Assembly (NCBI GenBank): GCA_902500785.1 | Contig: CABVRW010000024.1 | Location: 1 to 40,565 of the forward strand | DNA: 40,565 nt | Direction: 5' to 3' | Origin: an uncultured Nitrospira sp. | GTDB taxonomy: Bacteria > Nitrospirota > Nitrospiria > Nitrospirales > Nitrospiraceae | Shown here: positions 9,128-18,009 of the stretch, one piece after another | Position numbering within the stretch: the stretch's first letter is position 1 | How the letters are laid out: the number at the start of each line of letters is the position of its first letter | The notes under the pieces: model-generated | Databases searched by the model: none | Seen by the model: the letters and a program-made list of their open reading frames with translations, nothing else | Told to the model about the DNA's origin: nothing | Position numbers and translations under genes: made by a program

Positions 9128-9573
9128 AGTTGCATGATCTTGCTCCTTCTCGAGGAGCGAAACACAAGCGAAAGCGAATCGGGCGGGGTCCAGGATCCGG
9201 TCATGGGAAGACCGCCACGAAGGGGCATAAGGGTCTGAAGGCTCGATCAGGCGGAGGCAAACGCCCTGGATTCGAGGGTGGTCAGATGCCGTTGATTCGT
9301 CGGGTGCCGAAGTATGGATTTACGAATCAATTTCGAACGGAATACACGATCATTAATTTGAAAAGTCTGGCTGATCTGGAAACGACAGAAGCCATTACGC
9401 CCCAACTCTTGATGACCGAAGGCCTTGTGCGACGGAAAGGGGAGCTGATTAAGATCCTTGCCCAGGGAGAGGTCACGAAACCTCTTGTGGTCCAGGCTCA
9501 TAAGTTCAGCAAGTCAGCAGAGGCAAAGATTCAGGCAGCCGGGGGGAGGGCCGAGGTCATTCCCTGTGTTTGA
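9124..9573 (+). CDS. rplO: 50S ribosomal protein L15
   Basis: Late-assembly large-subunit protein, 149 aa. The basic glycine-rich N-terminal arm (RIGRGPGSGHGKTATKGHKG, then GGGKRPGFEGGQMPLIRRVPK) is diagnostic. The C-terminal domain follows. The last eight bases overlap the secY coding region. Confidence 0.97.
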   Translation: MKLHDLAPSRGAKHKRKRIGRGPGSGHGKTATKGHKGLKARSGGGKRPGFEGGQMPLIRRVPKYGFTNQFRTEYTIINLKSLADLETTEAITPQLLMTEGLVRRKGELIKILAQGEVTKPLVVQAHKFSKSAEAKIQAAGGRAEVIPCV

Positions 9574-10879
9574 GCGTCTGCTGACTAGTTTTCAAAACAT
9601 CTTTAAGATACCTGAGCTGCGGACCCGCGTCTTGTTTACGCTGGGGATGCTGATTGTCTATCGCGTCGGCGCTCACATCCCCACCCCGGGTATCAACGGA
9701 GAGGCCTTATCAGAATTTCTGCAGAAGCAGGGTGGAGCCTTGCTGGGATTCTTGGATATTTTTTCCGGGGGGTCCCTGTCGCGACTGACGATCTTTGCGC
9801 TCGGCATCATGCCCTACATCAGCGCATCGATCATCCTGCAGTTGCTGACGGTGGTGATTCCCCACCTTTCCAAACTAGCAAAAGAGGGTGAGCGCGGTCG
9901 AAAAAAAATCATTCAATATACGAGATTTGGCACGATTGTCATCGCCTTGATTCAGGGATTCGGGATTGCCGTGGGTCTCGAACAAATGAATCAAGGGGCT
10001 TTTGTGCTCACCCCTGGATGGGGATTCCGGTTCATGACGGTGATTACGCTCTGCGCCGGGACTGGATTTCTCATGTGGCTGGGTGAGCAAATCACGGAGC
10101 GAGGGATAGGAAACGGTATTTCCCTCATCATCTTCGCCGGAATCGTCGCGAGGTTGCCGGCGGCGGTGGCTCAGACGTTTGACCTGTATAAGGTCGGGCA
10201 GTTGAGTTTCCCACTGTTGGTCGTATTGACGCTGGTGATGTTCGGCGTGGTCGCCGCCATCGTGTTCTTGGAGAGCGGACGGCGAAAAGTTCCGGTTCAA
10301 TATGCGAAGCGGGTCATTGGGCGAAGAGTATACGGGGGCCAAAGCACCCACATTCCGCTCAAAATCAATACGGCCGGAGTCATTCCTCCTATTTTTGCCT
10401 CTTCGATTATTGCTTTTCCAGCCACGATTGCTGGATTTTTTGAAACGCCGTGGATCAAGGCTTTTGGATCGCAGCTCGCTCCAGGGTCTCTTCTCTATAC
10501 GTTGATGTATGTGGGTTTGATCGTCTTTTTCTGTTTCTTTTATACCGCAGTGGTCATGAACCCGGTCGACATGGCTGATAACTTAAAAAAGTACGGGGGA
10601 TTCGTGCCGGGAATTAGGCCCGGACAGCGCACCTCCGACTATATCTACTCGGTGCTCACGAAGATTACGTTTGCCGGGGCTATTTACTTAGCGATCGTGT
10701 GTGTGATTCCAGAGTTTCTCATTTATAAGCTGAACATGCCATTTTACTTCGGCGGCACATCACTCTTGATCGTGATTGGGGTCGGCCTGGATACCGCTCA
10801 GCAAATCGAGTCTCATCTGCTGAATCGCAATTACGATGGGTTTCTACAAAAGGGCAAGCTTCGAGGAAGAACCAGCTAA
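9566..10879 (+). CDS. secY: Protein translocase subunit SecY
   Basis: Channel-forming subunit of the SecYEG translocon in the inner membrane. The GTG at 9566 gives 437 aa starting MFERLLTSFQNIFKIPELR, the usual SecY beginning, with GAGG (9553-9556) 9 nt upstream. There are ten hydrophobic segments; the plug-region motif GIMPYISASIILQLL and the cytosolic-loop sequence GQRTSDYI are visible. A longer in-frame extension inside rplO has no matching sequence and is rejected. Confidence 0.97.
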   Translation: MFERLLTSFQNIFKIPELRTRVLFTLGMLIVYRVGAHIPTPGINGEALSEFLQKQGGALLGFLDIFSGGSLSRLTIFALGIMPYISASIILQLLTVVIPHLSKLAKEGERGRKKIIQYTRFGTIVIALIQGFGIAVGLEQMNQGAFVLTPGWGFRFMTVITLCAGTGFLMWLGEQITERGIGNGISLIIFAGIVARLPAAVAQTFDLYKVGQLSFPLLVVLTLVMFGVVAAIVFLESGRRKVPVQYAKRVIGRRVYGGQSTHIPLKINTAGVIPPIFASSIIAFPATIAGFFETPWIKAFGSQLAPGSLLYTLMYVGLIVFFCFFYTAVVMNPVDMADNLKKYGGFVPGIRPGQRTSDYIYSVLTKITFAGAIYLAIVCVIPEFLIYKLNMPFYFGGTSLLIVIGVGLDTAQQIESHLLNRNYDGFLQKGKLRGRTS

Positions 10880-10888
10880 GGCGAGTTG

Positions 10889-11545
10889 ATGCGACTTGTG
10901 TTTCTCGGCGCTCCAGGGGTGGGAAAGGGAACTCAGGCTGATCGGGTGACCGCTCAGTTTGGATGGCCCAAGATATCTACCGGCGACCTCTTGAGAGAGG
11001 CAGTACGAACGAAGACCGCGTTGGGGCTCGAAGCGAAGAAGAGCATGGATGCGGGCCAACTGGTCCCTGATAGTGTCGTCATTGGTATGGTGCGCGCTAA
11101 ACTGGCTGAACCACTGTGCGAGAACGGCTTTGTGTTGGATGGATTTCCGCGAACCGTTCCGCAGGCGGAAGAGTTGAACGGAATTTTGCACGATCGAGGT
11201 CTCAGGCTTGATCGCGTGATCAACTTTCGCGTCTCTCGTGAGGACATAATTAAGCGGCTCAGTGGACGACGTAGCTGCTCGAAGTGCCAGAGTGTCTTTC
11301 ATGTGGATTTCGCCGCTCCAAAAGTGAGCGGAGAATGTGATCGGTGCGGGGGCGTGTTGGTCCAGCGGAGTGATGATAAACCTGAGACCATTGAAGCTCG
11401 CTTGAAGGTTTATGATGAGCAAACGGCCCCATTAATTGCGTACTACGAACAGAAGCAGATCCTGAGTGAACTGGATGGGTCTGGCGATATGTCTCACGTT
11501 TACGATCGGCTTGCCAAGGTGCTCGTTGGGCTTGGCGCTAAATGA
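10889..11545 (+). CDS. adk: Adenylate kinase, zinc-lid type
   Basis: Catalyses ATP + AMP to 2 ADP in the cytoplasm. It is 218 aa from ATG 10889. The P-loop is GAPGVGKGTQ near the N-terminus, with the DGFPRTVPQAEEL motif at residues about 84-96. The LID domain carries CSKC and CDRC, a four-cysteine zinc site found in many bacterial Adk proteins but absent from the E. coli enzyme. The stop overlaps the map start (ATGA). Confidence 0.97.
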   Translation: MRLVFLGAPGVGKGTQADRVTAQFGWPKISTGDLLREAVRTKTALGLEAKKSMDAGQLVPDSVVIGMVRAKLAEPLCENGFVLDGFPRTVPQAEELNGILHDRGLRLDRVINFRVSREDIIKRLSGRRSCSKCQSVFHVDFAAPKVSGECDRCGGVLVQRSDDKPETIEARLKVYDEQTAPLIAYYEQKQILSELDGSGDMSHVYDRLAKVLVGLGAK

Positions 11546-12297
11546 TCGTGTTTAAGACGCCGGACGAAGTCTCGTTAATGGCGCAGGCCTCACACGTGGT
11601 GGCAGAAGTGTTGGAGTTGCTAAAGACGAAGGTGGCTCCCGGTATCACAACGGATGATTTGGATCGAATCGCCGAAGAGGCGATACGAGGTCGTGGTGCC
11701 ATCCCGGCCTTCAAAGGGTATCGTAACTATCCGAAGACGCTGTGTGCCTCGGTGAATGAGCAGGTGGTTCATGGGATCCCGTCCAAGCGTCGTCTCAAGG
11801 AAGGTGATATCATCGGCCTTGATTTGGGTGCCATTGTTTCAGGATTCTACGGCGATTCTGCGGTGACCGTACCGGTTGGTGCTGCGAGCAGCGAAGCGTT
11901 GCGGTTGATTCAGGTGACCGAGGAGGCGATGTACCGGGGCATTGCCCAAGCAGTGGTCGGAAACCGGCTGTCCGATGTGTCGCACGCGGTCCAAACGCAT
12001 GTGGAGCAGGCCGGCTTTGCCGTAGTGACCGAATTTGTTGGTCATGGTATAGGGCGACAGCTTCATGAGGAGCCGCAGGTTCCGAATTACGGACGGCCAG
12101 GGCAGGGTCCACGTCTCCAGGTCGGGATGGTTTTGGCGATTGAGCCGATGGTAAATCTTGGGAGCAGTGCGATTCGCATTTTGGAGGATCGGTGGACGGC
12201 TGTAACGCAGGATGGCCGCTGGTCGGCGCATTTCGAGCACACCATCGCCATTCAGCCGACGGGCGCAGCACGGATTCTTTCGCAGTTGTCACATTAA
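11542..12297 (+). CDS. map: Methionine aminopeptidase, type I
   Basis: Removes the initiator methionine from new proteins. It is 251 aa. The metal-binding residues appear in order: DLGAIVSGFYGDSAVTV (two Asp), GHGIGRQLHEEP (His), AIEPMV (Glu) and EHTIAI (Glu, after HFEH). No N-terminal zinc-finger extension is present. Usual position between adk and infA. Confidence 0.97.
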   Translation: MIVFKTPDEVSLMAQASHVVAEVLELLKTKVAPGITTDDLDRIAEEAIRGRGAIPAFKGYRNYPKTLCASVNEQVVHGIPSKRRLKEGDIIGLDLGAIVSGFYGDSAVTVPVGAASSEALRLIQVTEEAMYRGIAQAVVGNRLSDVSHAVQTHVEQAGFAVVTEFVGHGIGRQLHEEPQVPNYGRPGQGPRLQVGMVLAIEPMVNLGSSAIRILEDRWTAVTQDGRWSAHFEHTIAIQPTGAARILSQLSH

Positions 12298-12318
12298 GAC
12301 AGGGAGGCGTACTGATAC

Positions 12319-12537
12319 GTGCCAAAAGAAGATGTTATAGAAGTGACCGGCACGGTGGCGGAGACACTCCCGAATGCAATGTTTCGCGTGGAATTGGAAC
12401 ATGGGCACAGAATTTTAGCGCATATCTCGGGGAAAATGCGGATGCACTTCATCCGTATTCTTCCTGGCGATAAGGTGACTGTGCAATTGTCGCCCTATGA
12501 TCTAACCAGGGGCCGGATTACCTATCGCTTCAAGTAG
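12319..12537 (+). CDS. infA: Translation initiation factor IF-1
   Basis: 72 aa S1/OB-fold protein that occupies the 30S A site during initiation. The GTG start follows GGGAGG. Typical motifs are [34 protein letters not shown] and [16 protein letters not shown]. 18 bp separate it from rpmJ. Confidence 0.97.
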   Translation: MPKEDVIEVTGTVAETLPNAMFRVELEHGHRILAHISGKMRMHFIRILPGDKVTVQLSPYDLTRGRITYRFK

Positions 12538-12555
12538 TGGAGAAATGGAATTGCT

Positions 12556-12669
12556 ATGAAGGTCAAGTCGTCAGTCAAGCCGATTTGTGCGAAATGTAAA
12601 GTGGTCCGCCGGCGTGGTGTCGTTCGGGTGTTATGCGCTAATCCGCGTCACAAGCAGCGACAGGGTTGA
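12556..12669 (+). CDS. rpmJ: 50S ribosomal protein L36, zinc-binding form
   Basis: A 37-codon gene starting [15 protein letters not shown]. The zinc ligands CxxC, then C and H ([12 protein letters not shown]), are all present, so this is the zinc-containing (C+) L36. The ATG lies 18 bp after infA. The following 133 bp up to rpsM hold no further gene that I can support. Confidence 0.93.
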   Translation: MKVKSSVKPICAKCKVVRRRGVVRVLCANPRHKQRQG

Positions 12670-12802
12670 CCGGAATGTGGGTTGCCTTGGCAGGGGTATG
12701 TCGAGCCTGCAAGAGGCTGGTCATGGCGACATCGGAACGGTGTTGCGAAGGTCCTTCAAGCCAGCTCACGGTGCAATCAAGGGAAGGAATTAGGGGGTAA
12801 TT

Positions 12803-13192
12803 ATGGCGCGTATTGCGGGCGTGGATTTGCCAAAAGACAAACGGATCGATATCGGTCTGACCTATGTGTACGGGATTGGCCGTGTTGCCGCTCAGGCGAT
12901 TTTGAAAAAGGCCGGAGTCGACGGATCCATTCGCGTGAAGGATGTCAGTGAAGACAAAATCGTCAAGATTCGAGAAGTCATCGAACGTGACTATCGCGTG
13001 GAAGGCGATTTGCGTAAAGAAGTGTCGATGAACATCAAGCGACTGGTGGATACCGGAACATTTCGTGGGCTCCGGCATCGCAAGGGGTTGCCTGTTCGTG
13101 GACAGCGGACCAAGACCAATGCGCGTACCCGCAAGGGGCGCCGCTCCGGTGTAGGAAGCAAACCGCAGAAGCCCGCTGGTTCAAGAGCATAA
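12803..13192 (+). CDS. rpsM: 30S ribosomal protein S13
   Basis: Head protein forming intersubunit bridges and touching P-site tRNA. It is 129 aa. [19 protein letters not shown] begins the protein, and [25 protein letters not shown] is the conserved basic end. AGGGGG lies just upstream of the ATG. First ribosomal gene of the alpha part of the cluster after rpmJ. Confidence 0.98.
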   Translation: MARIAGVDLPKDKRIDIGLTYVYGIGRVAAQAILKKAGVDGSIRVKDVSEDKIVKIREVIERDYRVEGDLRKEVSMNIKRLVDTGTFRGLRHRKGLPVRGQRTKTNARTRKGRRSGVGSKPQKPAGSRA

Positions 13193-13233
13193 GAGATTAG
13201 ACCGAGCAGGCGCCATGCGCTGAGGGAGATTCT

Positions 13234-13617
13234 ATGAGTGTGAAGAAGGGCAAAAAGAAAGAACGCAAGATTGTCCAGAGCGGAGTGGCTCACGTTCAAG
13301 CATCGTTCAACAACACGATCGTGACCATTACGGATATGAGCGGCAATACCGTGGTGTGGGCCAGCTCAGGCAATCAGGGGTTTAAGGGGTCACGCAAGAG
13401 CACTCCCTTTGCGGCACAACGTGCGGGAGAGGCGGCGGCGAGGAAGGCCATGGAAAACGGAATGCGCCAGGTTGATGTGTATGTCAACGGGCCAGGGGCG
13501 GGTCGTGAGTCCGCCATTCGCTCGTTGCAGAGTGCCGGATTGCGCATCAATCTCATCCGCGACGTGACGCCAATTCCTCACAATGGATGCCGACCGCCGA
13601 AGCGTCGGCGCGTCTAG
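13234..13617 (+). CDS. rpsK: 30S ribosomal protein S11
   Basis: Platform protein close to the E site. It is 127 aa. [18 protein letters not shown], the [18 protein letters not shown] segment and the C-terminal [18 protein letters not shown] are diagnostic. AGGGAGA precedes the ATG. Confidence 0.98.
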   Translation: MSVKKGKKKERKIVQSGVAHVQASFNNTIVTITDMSGNTVVWASSGNQGFKGSRKSTPFAAQRAGEAAARKAMENGMRQVDVYVNGPGAGRESAIRSLQSAGLRINLIRDVTPIPHNGCRPPKRRRV

Positions 13618-13698
13618 TCGTGATCCCAACGTAGTCAGAACAAGGTAATCGCTGATTCAGTCGTACTTGAGTCGTTGAGGTAGAGGAGGGGTAGTAGC

Positions 13699-14325
13699 GT
13701 GGCAAAATATAGTGGACCTGTCTGCCGCTTGTGTCGGAGAGAGGGCGAGAAGCTCTTTTTAAAAGGGTCTCGTTGCATGACCGAGAAGTGCGCGATTGAG
13801 CGCCGGAGTTATCCCCCTGGGCAGCATGGTCAGGCTCGGCAGCGGACGTCGGACTACAGTCTGCAGTTGCGTGAGAAGCAGAAATTGAAGAGGATTTATG
13901 GCCTGCAAGAGTGCCAATTCCGTGGCATTTTTGAACGAGCGGAACGTCAAACCGGGGTGACCGGCGATACGTTGCTGCGCCTCTTGGAATGTCGCTTGGA
14001 CAATGTGGTATATCGGCTCGGCTTCGGAGCCTCTCGGAAAGAGGCCAGACAGCTGGTCAATCATGGTCACATGATGATCAACGGTCGTAAAGTGAAGGCG
14101 CCCGGTGCCCTCGTCAAAGCAGGCGATTCTGTAGAAGTGCGGCAGAAGAGCCGAGAACTACTCCCCATTCAGGGGGCGCTGCTGGCTGTGGATGGCCGTG
14201 GCATTCCGGAGTGGCTTGAGTTGGACCGGGCGGCCTGCAAGGGCACCATTCGATCGTTGCCGACTAAGGAGCATATCGTGCTGCCGGTCAACGAGCAAAT
14301 GGTCGTAGAATTGTACTCGCGCTAA
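13699..14325 (+). CDS. rpsD: 30S ribosomal protein S4, zinc-type N-terminus
   Basis: Nucleates 30S assembly, and represses the alpha operon in enterics. It is 208 aa from a GTG behind the strong site GAGGAGGGG. The N-terminal region keeps CRLC and two later cysteines (GSRCMTEKC), the pattern of the zinc-binding S4 variant. An S4 RNA-binding domain follows at about residues 95-160 (LLRLLECRLDNVVYRLGF, ARQLVNHGHMMINGRKV). Confidence 0.97.
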   Translation: MAKYSGPVCRLCRREGEKLFLKGSRCMTEKCAIERRSYPPGQHGQARQRTSDYSLQLREKQKLKRIYGLQECQFRGIFERAERQTGVTGDTLLRLLECRLDNVVYRLGFGASRKEARQLVNHGHMMINGRKVKAPGALVKAGDSVEVRQKSRELLPIQGALLAVDGRGIPEWLELDRAACKGTIRSLPTKEHIVLPVNEQMVVELYSR

Positions 14326-14408
14326 GAATACGTGGTCGGGGAGTATCTCGCTTTTCCGGCCATGGCTGAACGATAGACGTGCACACACGAGTTAATGAAG
14401 GGGGAGTC

Positions 14409-15410
14409 ATGATTAAAGCGATGAAAGACTTTCAGATCCCCATGCGGGTGGAAGTCGATAAGGACACTCTTTCCCCGACATTCGGCAGATTTACGACCGA
14501 GGCATTTGAACGAGGATTTGGCACCACGGTGGGGAATTCCTTGCGCCGTGTGTTGTTGTCTTCCTTGACGGGGGCTGCGGTGACCACGGTCAAGATCGAA
14601 GGAGTGTTGCACGAATTCTCCACGATTCCTGGCGTGACGGAAGATGTGACGTCCATTATCTTGAACGTGAAAAGCCTCCGATTGGCGCTCCAGGGCGACA
14701 AGCCCAAGACCATTCGGCTCAAGAAAAAAGGACCGGGGGAAGCAAAAGGCTCTGATATCACTCATGACGGAGATGTGACGATTCTCACTCCGGATCTGCA
14801 CATCGCAACGCTGGACAAAGATGCCGCGCTGGACCTGGAAATGACGATCAAGCATGGTCGCGGCTTTGTGCCGGCTGAACGGAATAAGGAAGAAGGGTTG
14901 CCCATTGGGGTGATCGCCGTGGACTCGATTTTCTCTCCGATCAAGCGGGTCAATTTTCATGTCGAGAATGCCCGTGTGGGGCGGATGACCGACTATGATA
15001 AGCTGACGCTTGAAATTTGGACGGATGGCACTATTTCTCCACGTGATGCGTTGTCTAATGCGGCAGGGATTCTTCGCGAGCATCTAGACATCTTCATTAA
15101 TCCTGAGGAACGTTCTGATGCGAAGCCTTCCGTAGGCAGCGAAGATCTGTCTGATGAGGTGAACAAGAATCTGTATCGAAGCGTGAATGAGTTGGAATTG
15201 TCCGTTCGCGCGGCCAATTGTCTCAAGAATGCCAATATCAAGACGATTGCTGATTTGGTTCAGAAAACAGAAGCAGAGATGTTGAAGACCAAGAATTTCG
15301 GAAAGAAATCCCTCAACGAAATCAAGGAAATCCTGACCGAAATGGGACTGAGCCTTGGAATGAAAGTCGACGCCTTGCCGTCAGGCGAAGCGGGCGTGCG
15401 TTCAGAGTAA
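14409..15410 (+). CDS. rpoA: RNA polymerase alpha subunit
   Basis: Assembly platform of core RNA polymerase, with a C-terminal domain that contacts UP elements and activators. The ATG at 14409 gives 333 aa with GGGGGAG upstream; an in-frame ATG at 14379 would add ten unlikely residues. The N-terminal domain has [21 protein letters not shown], and the C-terminal domain has [20 protein letters not shown] and [14 protein letters not shown]. Confidence 0.98.
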   Translation: MIKAMKDFQIPMRVEVDKDTLSPTFGRFTTEAFERGFGTTVGNSLRRVLLSSLTGAAVTTVKIEGVLHEFSTIPGVTEDVTSIILNVKSLRLALQGDKPKTIRLKKKGPGEAKGSDITHDGDVTILTPDLHIATLDKDAALDLEMTIKHGRGFVPAERNKEEGLPIGVIAVDSIFSPIKRVNFHVENARVGRMTDYDKLTLEIWTDGTISPRDALSNAAGILREHLDIFINPEERSDAKPSVGSEDLSDEVNKNLYRSVNELELSVRAANCLKNANIKTIADLVQKTEAEMLKTKNFGKKSLNEIKEILTEMGLSLGMKVDALPSGEAGVRSE

Positions 15411-15428
15411 GAAAGGAACAGGACTACC

Positions 15429-15881
15429 GTGCGCCACAAAAAGAAGGGTCGACAGCTCGGACGTCAAACGAAACACCGATGGGCTCTGTTCCGGAGTCTG
15501 GTGACGTCATTGTTGGAACATGAACGAATCGAAACGACGGAAGCCAAGGCGAAGGAAATTCGTGGCTTTACTGATCGAATGATTACCCTTGGAAAAGAGG
15601 GGGGGCTTCCGGCCCGTCGTCGTGCCCTGAGCTTCTTGCGAAGCAAGGCGGTGGTGGCGAAGCTGTTCAGCGATGTCGCGTCGCGATTTCGTGAACGCCC
15701 AGGAGGGTATACGCGGATCATCCGCACTCGTCGACGCATTGGCGATGCGGCTGAGATGGTAGCCATTGAATTGGTGACCAGGTCAGAAAAGCCCAAGGCC
15801 ACGTCATCGACGGAGGTTGCGGTAGCTGATAAGGACAAGAAAGATACGACAGAAAAAAGTTCTGCTCCTGCAGAAAGCTAA
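15429..15881 (+). CDS. rplQ: 50S ribosomal protein L17 with C-terminal tail
   Basis: Large-subunit protein near the exit tunnel. It is 150 aa from a GTG. The L17 core is [29 protein letters not shown] and [26 protein letters not shown], ending near residue 120. The remaining roughly 30 residues are rich in Lys, Asp, Ser and Thr, look disordered, and are not part of the E. coli protein. Last gene of the ribosomal cluster, followed by a hairpin. Confidence 0.96.
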   Translation: MRHKKKGRQLGRQTKHRWALFRSLVTSLLEHERIETTEAKAKEIRGFTDRMITLGKEGGLPARRRALSFLRSKAVVAKLFSDVASRFRERPGGYTRIIRTRRRIGDAAEMVAIELVTRSEKPKATSSTEVAVADKDKKDTTEKSSAPAES

Positions 15882-15890
15882 CGCTTGCAC

Positions 15891-15918
15891 GCCACGACGA
15901 CCCCACGGTCGTCGTGGC
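15891..15918 (+). terminator. Hairpin after rplQ, probable end of the ribosomal operon
   Basis: A 12-bp perfect inverted repeat (15891-15902 with 15907-15918, GCCACGACGACC pairing with GGTCGTCGTGGC) around a 4-nt loop, 10 bases after the rplQ stop. There is no run of T after it, so it may be a weak or Rho-assisted terminator, or an RNA 3'-end stabiliser. Confidence 0.6.
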
Positions 15919-15992
15919 ATATAATCCCTTCCCCCACTGCACTCTCCATCGCAATTTCAAATTAATTTCTCATGTCATTGGCAGTCGGTAGG

Positions 15993-16021
15993 TTTACTTG
16001 GCCTTGGTGGAATGCTACTAT
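15993..16021 (+). promoter_or_regulatory. Candidate sigma-70 promoter for lptC-rapZ genes
   Basis: TTTACT (15993-15998), a 17-base spacer and TACTAT (16016-16021). This predicts a start of transcription near 16028. It supports the lptC start at 16073, because an alternative TTG start at 15998 would lie inside the promoter. Both hexamers match consensus at only four of six positions. Confidence 0.45.
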
Positions 16022-16072
16022 CATGCCACCGGATTTGACCTTGGAAGCTCTTTAAATTATGGGCTTTTCGCC

Positions 16073-16645
16073 ATGTGGGAACGTTGGATTCGACGAGGAC
16101 TTCTCGCTCTCAGCCTAGTTCTTGCTGCATTTCTTGGGTATTTGCTCGTCACCCGCTCGAATCCTGGATCCTCGTCACGTTCGGTCGCCCCTGTCGATAC
16201 TGAAGCGGCCGACGCCCGTATTCAGGACTTCACCTTCACCCAGACAAAAGGCGATCTTGTTCAGTGGAAAGTGGAGGCGGAACAAGCCCGTTTGTTTGAG
16301 AAGGACAGTCGGGCGATTTTGAACAATGTTCAAATTACGCTGTACGGGGTACAGGGCAGAGAACTGACTTTGTCCGGCGATGAGGGCACGCTTGATACGC
16401 AGACGAAAAACTTTCACCTTTCGAACAGGACCACACCGATTGTGGTTGAAACCCAAAGTGGCTATACCATTCAGACAAATCATCTGGTGTGGACCGATGC
16501 GCGGCATGAGATCCAAACTCCTGACCATGTCACAATTCATGGGCATGGGCTGCAAGTCACCGGCAGAGGGCTGCTCGGGAAAATGGACACTGAAGAATTT
16601 CAGGTCTTGGACGATGTGCGGGTGGATGTGGTGCCTGCTTCTTAG
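16073..16645 (+). CDS. lptC: LPS export system protein LptC
   Basis: Bitopic inner-membrane protein that passes lipopolysaccharide from LptB2FG to LptA. From ATG 16073 it is 190 aa, close to E. coli LptC (191). A membrane anchor at about residues 8-27 (RGLLALSLVLAAFLGYLLV) is followed by a periplasmic beta-jellyroll domain with the LptC-like stretch DFTFTQTKGDLVQWKVEAEQ. The reading frame is open back to 15998, but the upstream part lacks a ribosome-binding site and overlaps a candidate promoter. Start confidence is moderate. It overlaps lptA. Confidence 0.88.
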   Translation: MWERWIRRGLLALSLVLAAFLGYLLVTRSNPGSSSRSVAPVDTEAADARIQDFTFTQTKGDLVQWKVEAEQARLFEKDSRAILNNVQITLYGVQGRELTLSGDEGTLDTQTKNFHLSNRTTPIVVETQSGYTIQTNHLVWTDARHEIQTPDHVTIHGHGLQVTGRGLLGKMDTEEFQVLDDVRVDVVPAS

Positions 16646-17207
16646 TCCCGGAGTCGTGCCGACCATTCTGGTGGCACACGCATCGGAGCCGGGCGTTGCG
16701 AAAGAGTCCGCCGCCAATCCTGCGCCGACGACGATTACGTCTCGAACCATGACGGTCAGCAATCAGGAGAATACCGCGATCTTTGATGGATCGGTTGTTT
16801 TGACCCGTGGCCTTCTCGTGGTGCATTCCGATCACATGGTGGTCTCGTTTCATGGCACCGATAGTAAGCCAGTTGCCGGTGCGAACAAATCGCAAGCTCA
16901 TCCGAGTACGAATAAATCGGAAGTGCAAGGGCGGGATGCGCCACCAACGGTCTCGGATCGTAGCATCCGGATGGTTGAAGCAACGGGTCGAGTGAAAATT
17001 GTGAAAGCGGATGGTCGTGCGACCTGTCAGAAGGCTGTCTATTACGAAGATCAAAAGAAAATCATTCTTACGGGTGATCCGGTCGCTTGGCAGAAGGGAA
17101 CTCGGGTATCCGGAAAGCGGATCATCATGTTCCTGGATGAAGATCGAAGTGTGGTGGAAGGCGACTCGCAGGTCGTCATCGAAGGCGAGGGCGGGGGCAA
17201 GCGGTGA
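16626..17207 (+). CDS. lptA: LPS export periplasmic protein LptA (OstA-like)
   Basis: Periplasmic bridge for lipopolysaccharide transport. ATG 16626 gives 193 aa starting [20 protein letters not shown], a plausible signal peptide, and overlaps the end of lptC by 20 bases. The OstA/LptA fold is seen in [20 protein letters not shown], the [21 protein letters not shown] strand pair and the end [15 protein letters not shown]. An inserted Lys/Ser/Asn-rich stretch (about residues 80-105) separates the two halves. ATG 16614 is an alternative start. Confidence 0.87.
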   Translation: MWCLLLSPGVVPTILVAHASEPGVAKESAANPAPTTITSRTMTVSNQENTAIFDGSVVLTRGLLVVHSDHMVVSFHGTDSKPVAGANKSQAHPSTNKSEVQGRDAPPTVSDRSIRMVEATGRVKIVKADGRATCQKAVYYEDQKKIILTGDPVAWQKGTRVSGKRIIMFLDEDRSVVEGDSQVVIEGEGGGKR

Positions 17208-17989
17208 TCGGTACGGGCTCAGTAGGTCACGCTTCGCTGGATACGCATGCGACTCCGCCAGGGGTTGCGAATCGCCTAGCCGCCAGCGGTTTGGTGAAAA
17301 GCTTTCGCGGCCGGAAGGTCGTGAAGGGGGTCTCACTGGACGTGCAGGCCGGGGAGGTCGTCGGCCTCCTAGGACCGAACGGAGCAGGGAAGACCACGAT
17401 TTTCGACATGATGGTGGGCTTGTGTCAACCAGACGCAGGGCAAATCGCCTTGAGCGGTCATGACATTACTGATTTGCCTATGTATAAACGGGCTCGACGA
17501 GGCATCGGATATTTGCCTCAGGAATCGTCGGTGTTTCGTCGACTGTCAGTGGAACACAATATCCTTGCGATTCTGGAGATGCTGGGCTATTCGAGAAGTG
17601 AACGGATGGAGCGGGTCGAGACTTTGCTGAAAGAACTGGATCTGGTGCATATTCGCAAGAGTAAGGCCTATGCCTTGTCGGGTGGGGAGCGCCGTCGTCT
17701 GGAGATTACCCGCGCATTGGCGACCAGCCCCCTGTTCATGTTGCTGGATGAACCGTTCGCCGGCATCGATCCCATCGCGGTAGCGGATATTCAGCAAATC
17801 ATCATTCGCTTGAAACAGCGGGACATCGGAGTCTTGATTACCGATCACAATGTTCGAGAGACGTTATCGATCACCGATCGAGCCTACGTCATCAACGAAG
17901 GCACGATATTAGAGGCGGGGCCTCCCGACGTGATCGAGAAAAGTGAAATGGCCAGGGCCGTGTATTTGGGCGAAGGGTTCCGCCTCTAG
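17204..17989 (+). CDS. lptB: LPS export ABC transporter ATPase LptB
   Basis: Cytoplasmic ATPase that powers LPS extraction with LptF and LptG. It is 261 aa from a GTG overlapping the lptA stop. Walker A is GPNGAGKTT, the Q-loop region is [17 protein letters not shown], the signature is [11 protein letters not shown], Walker B is [11 protein letters not shown] and the switch His is in [10 protein letters not shown]. These are LptB-specific sequence patterns. About 20 extra N-terminal residues precede the usual start; a later internal start is possible. Confidence 0.95.
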   Translation: MIGTGSVGHASLDTHATPPGVANRLAASGLVKSFRGRKVVKGVSLDVQAGEVVGLLGPNGAGKTTIFDMMVGLCQPDAGQIALSGHDITDLPMYKRARRGIGYLPQESSVFRRLSVEHNILAILEMLGYSRSERMERVETLLKELDLVHIRKSKAYALSGGERRRLEITRALATSPLFMLLDEPFAGIDPIAVADIQQIIIRLKQRDIGVLITDHNVRETLSITDRAYVINEGTILEAGPPDVIEKSEMARAVYLGEGFRL

Positions 17990-18009
17990 CGGCAGGGAGT
18001 GAGTGCGCG

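Noticed and set aside
9458-9565. N-terminal extension of SecY inside rplO.
   Set aside because: SecY homologues start at MFxRLL; the upstream 36 codons read as an Arg/Gln-rich shadow of rplO.
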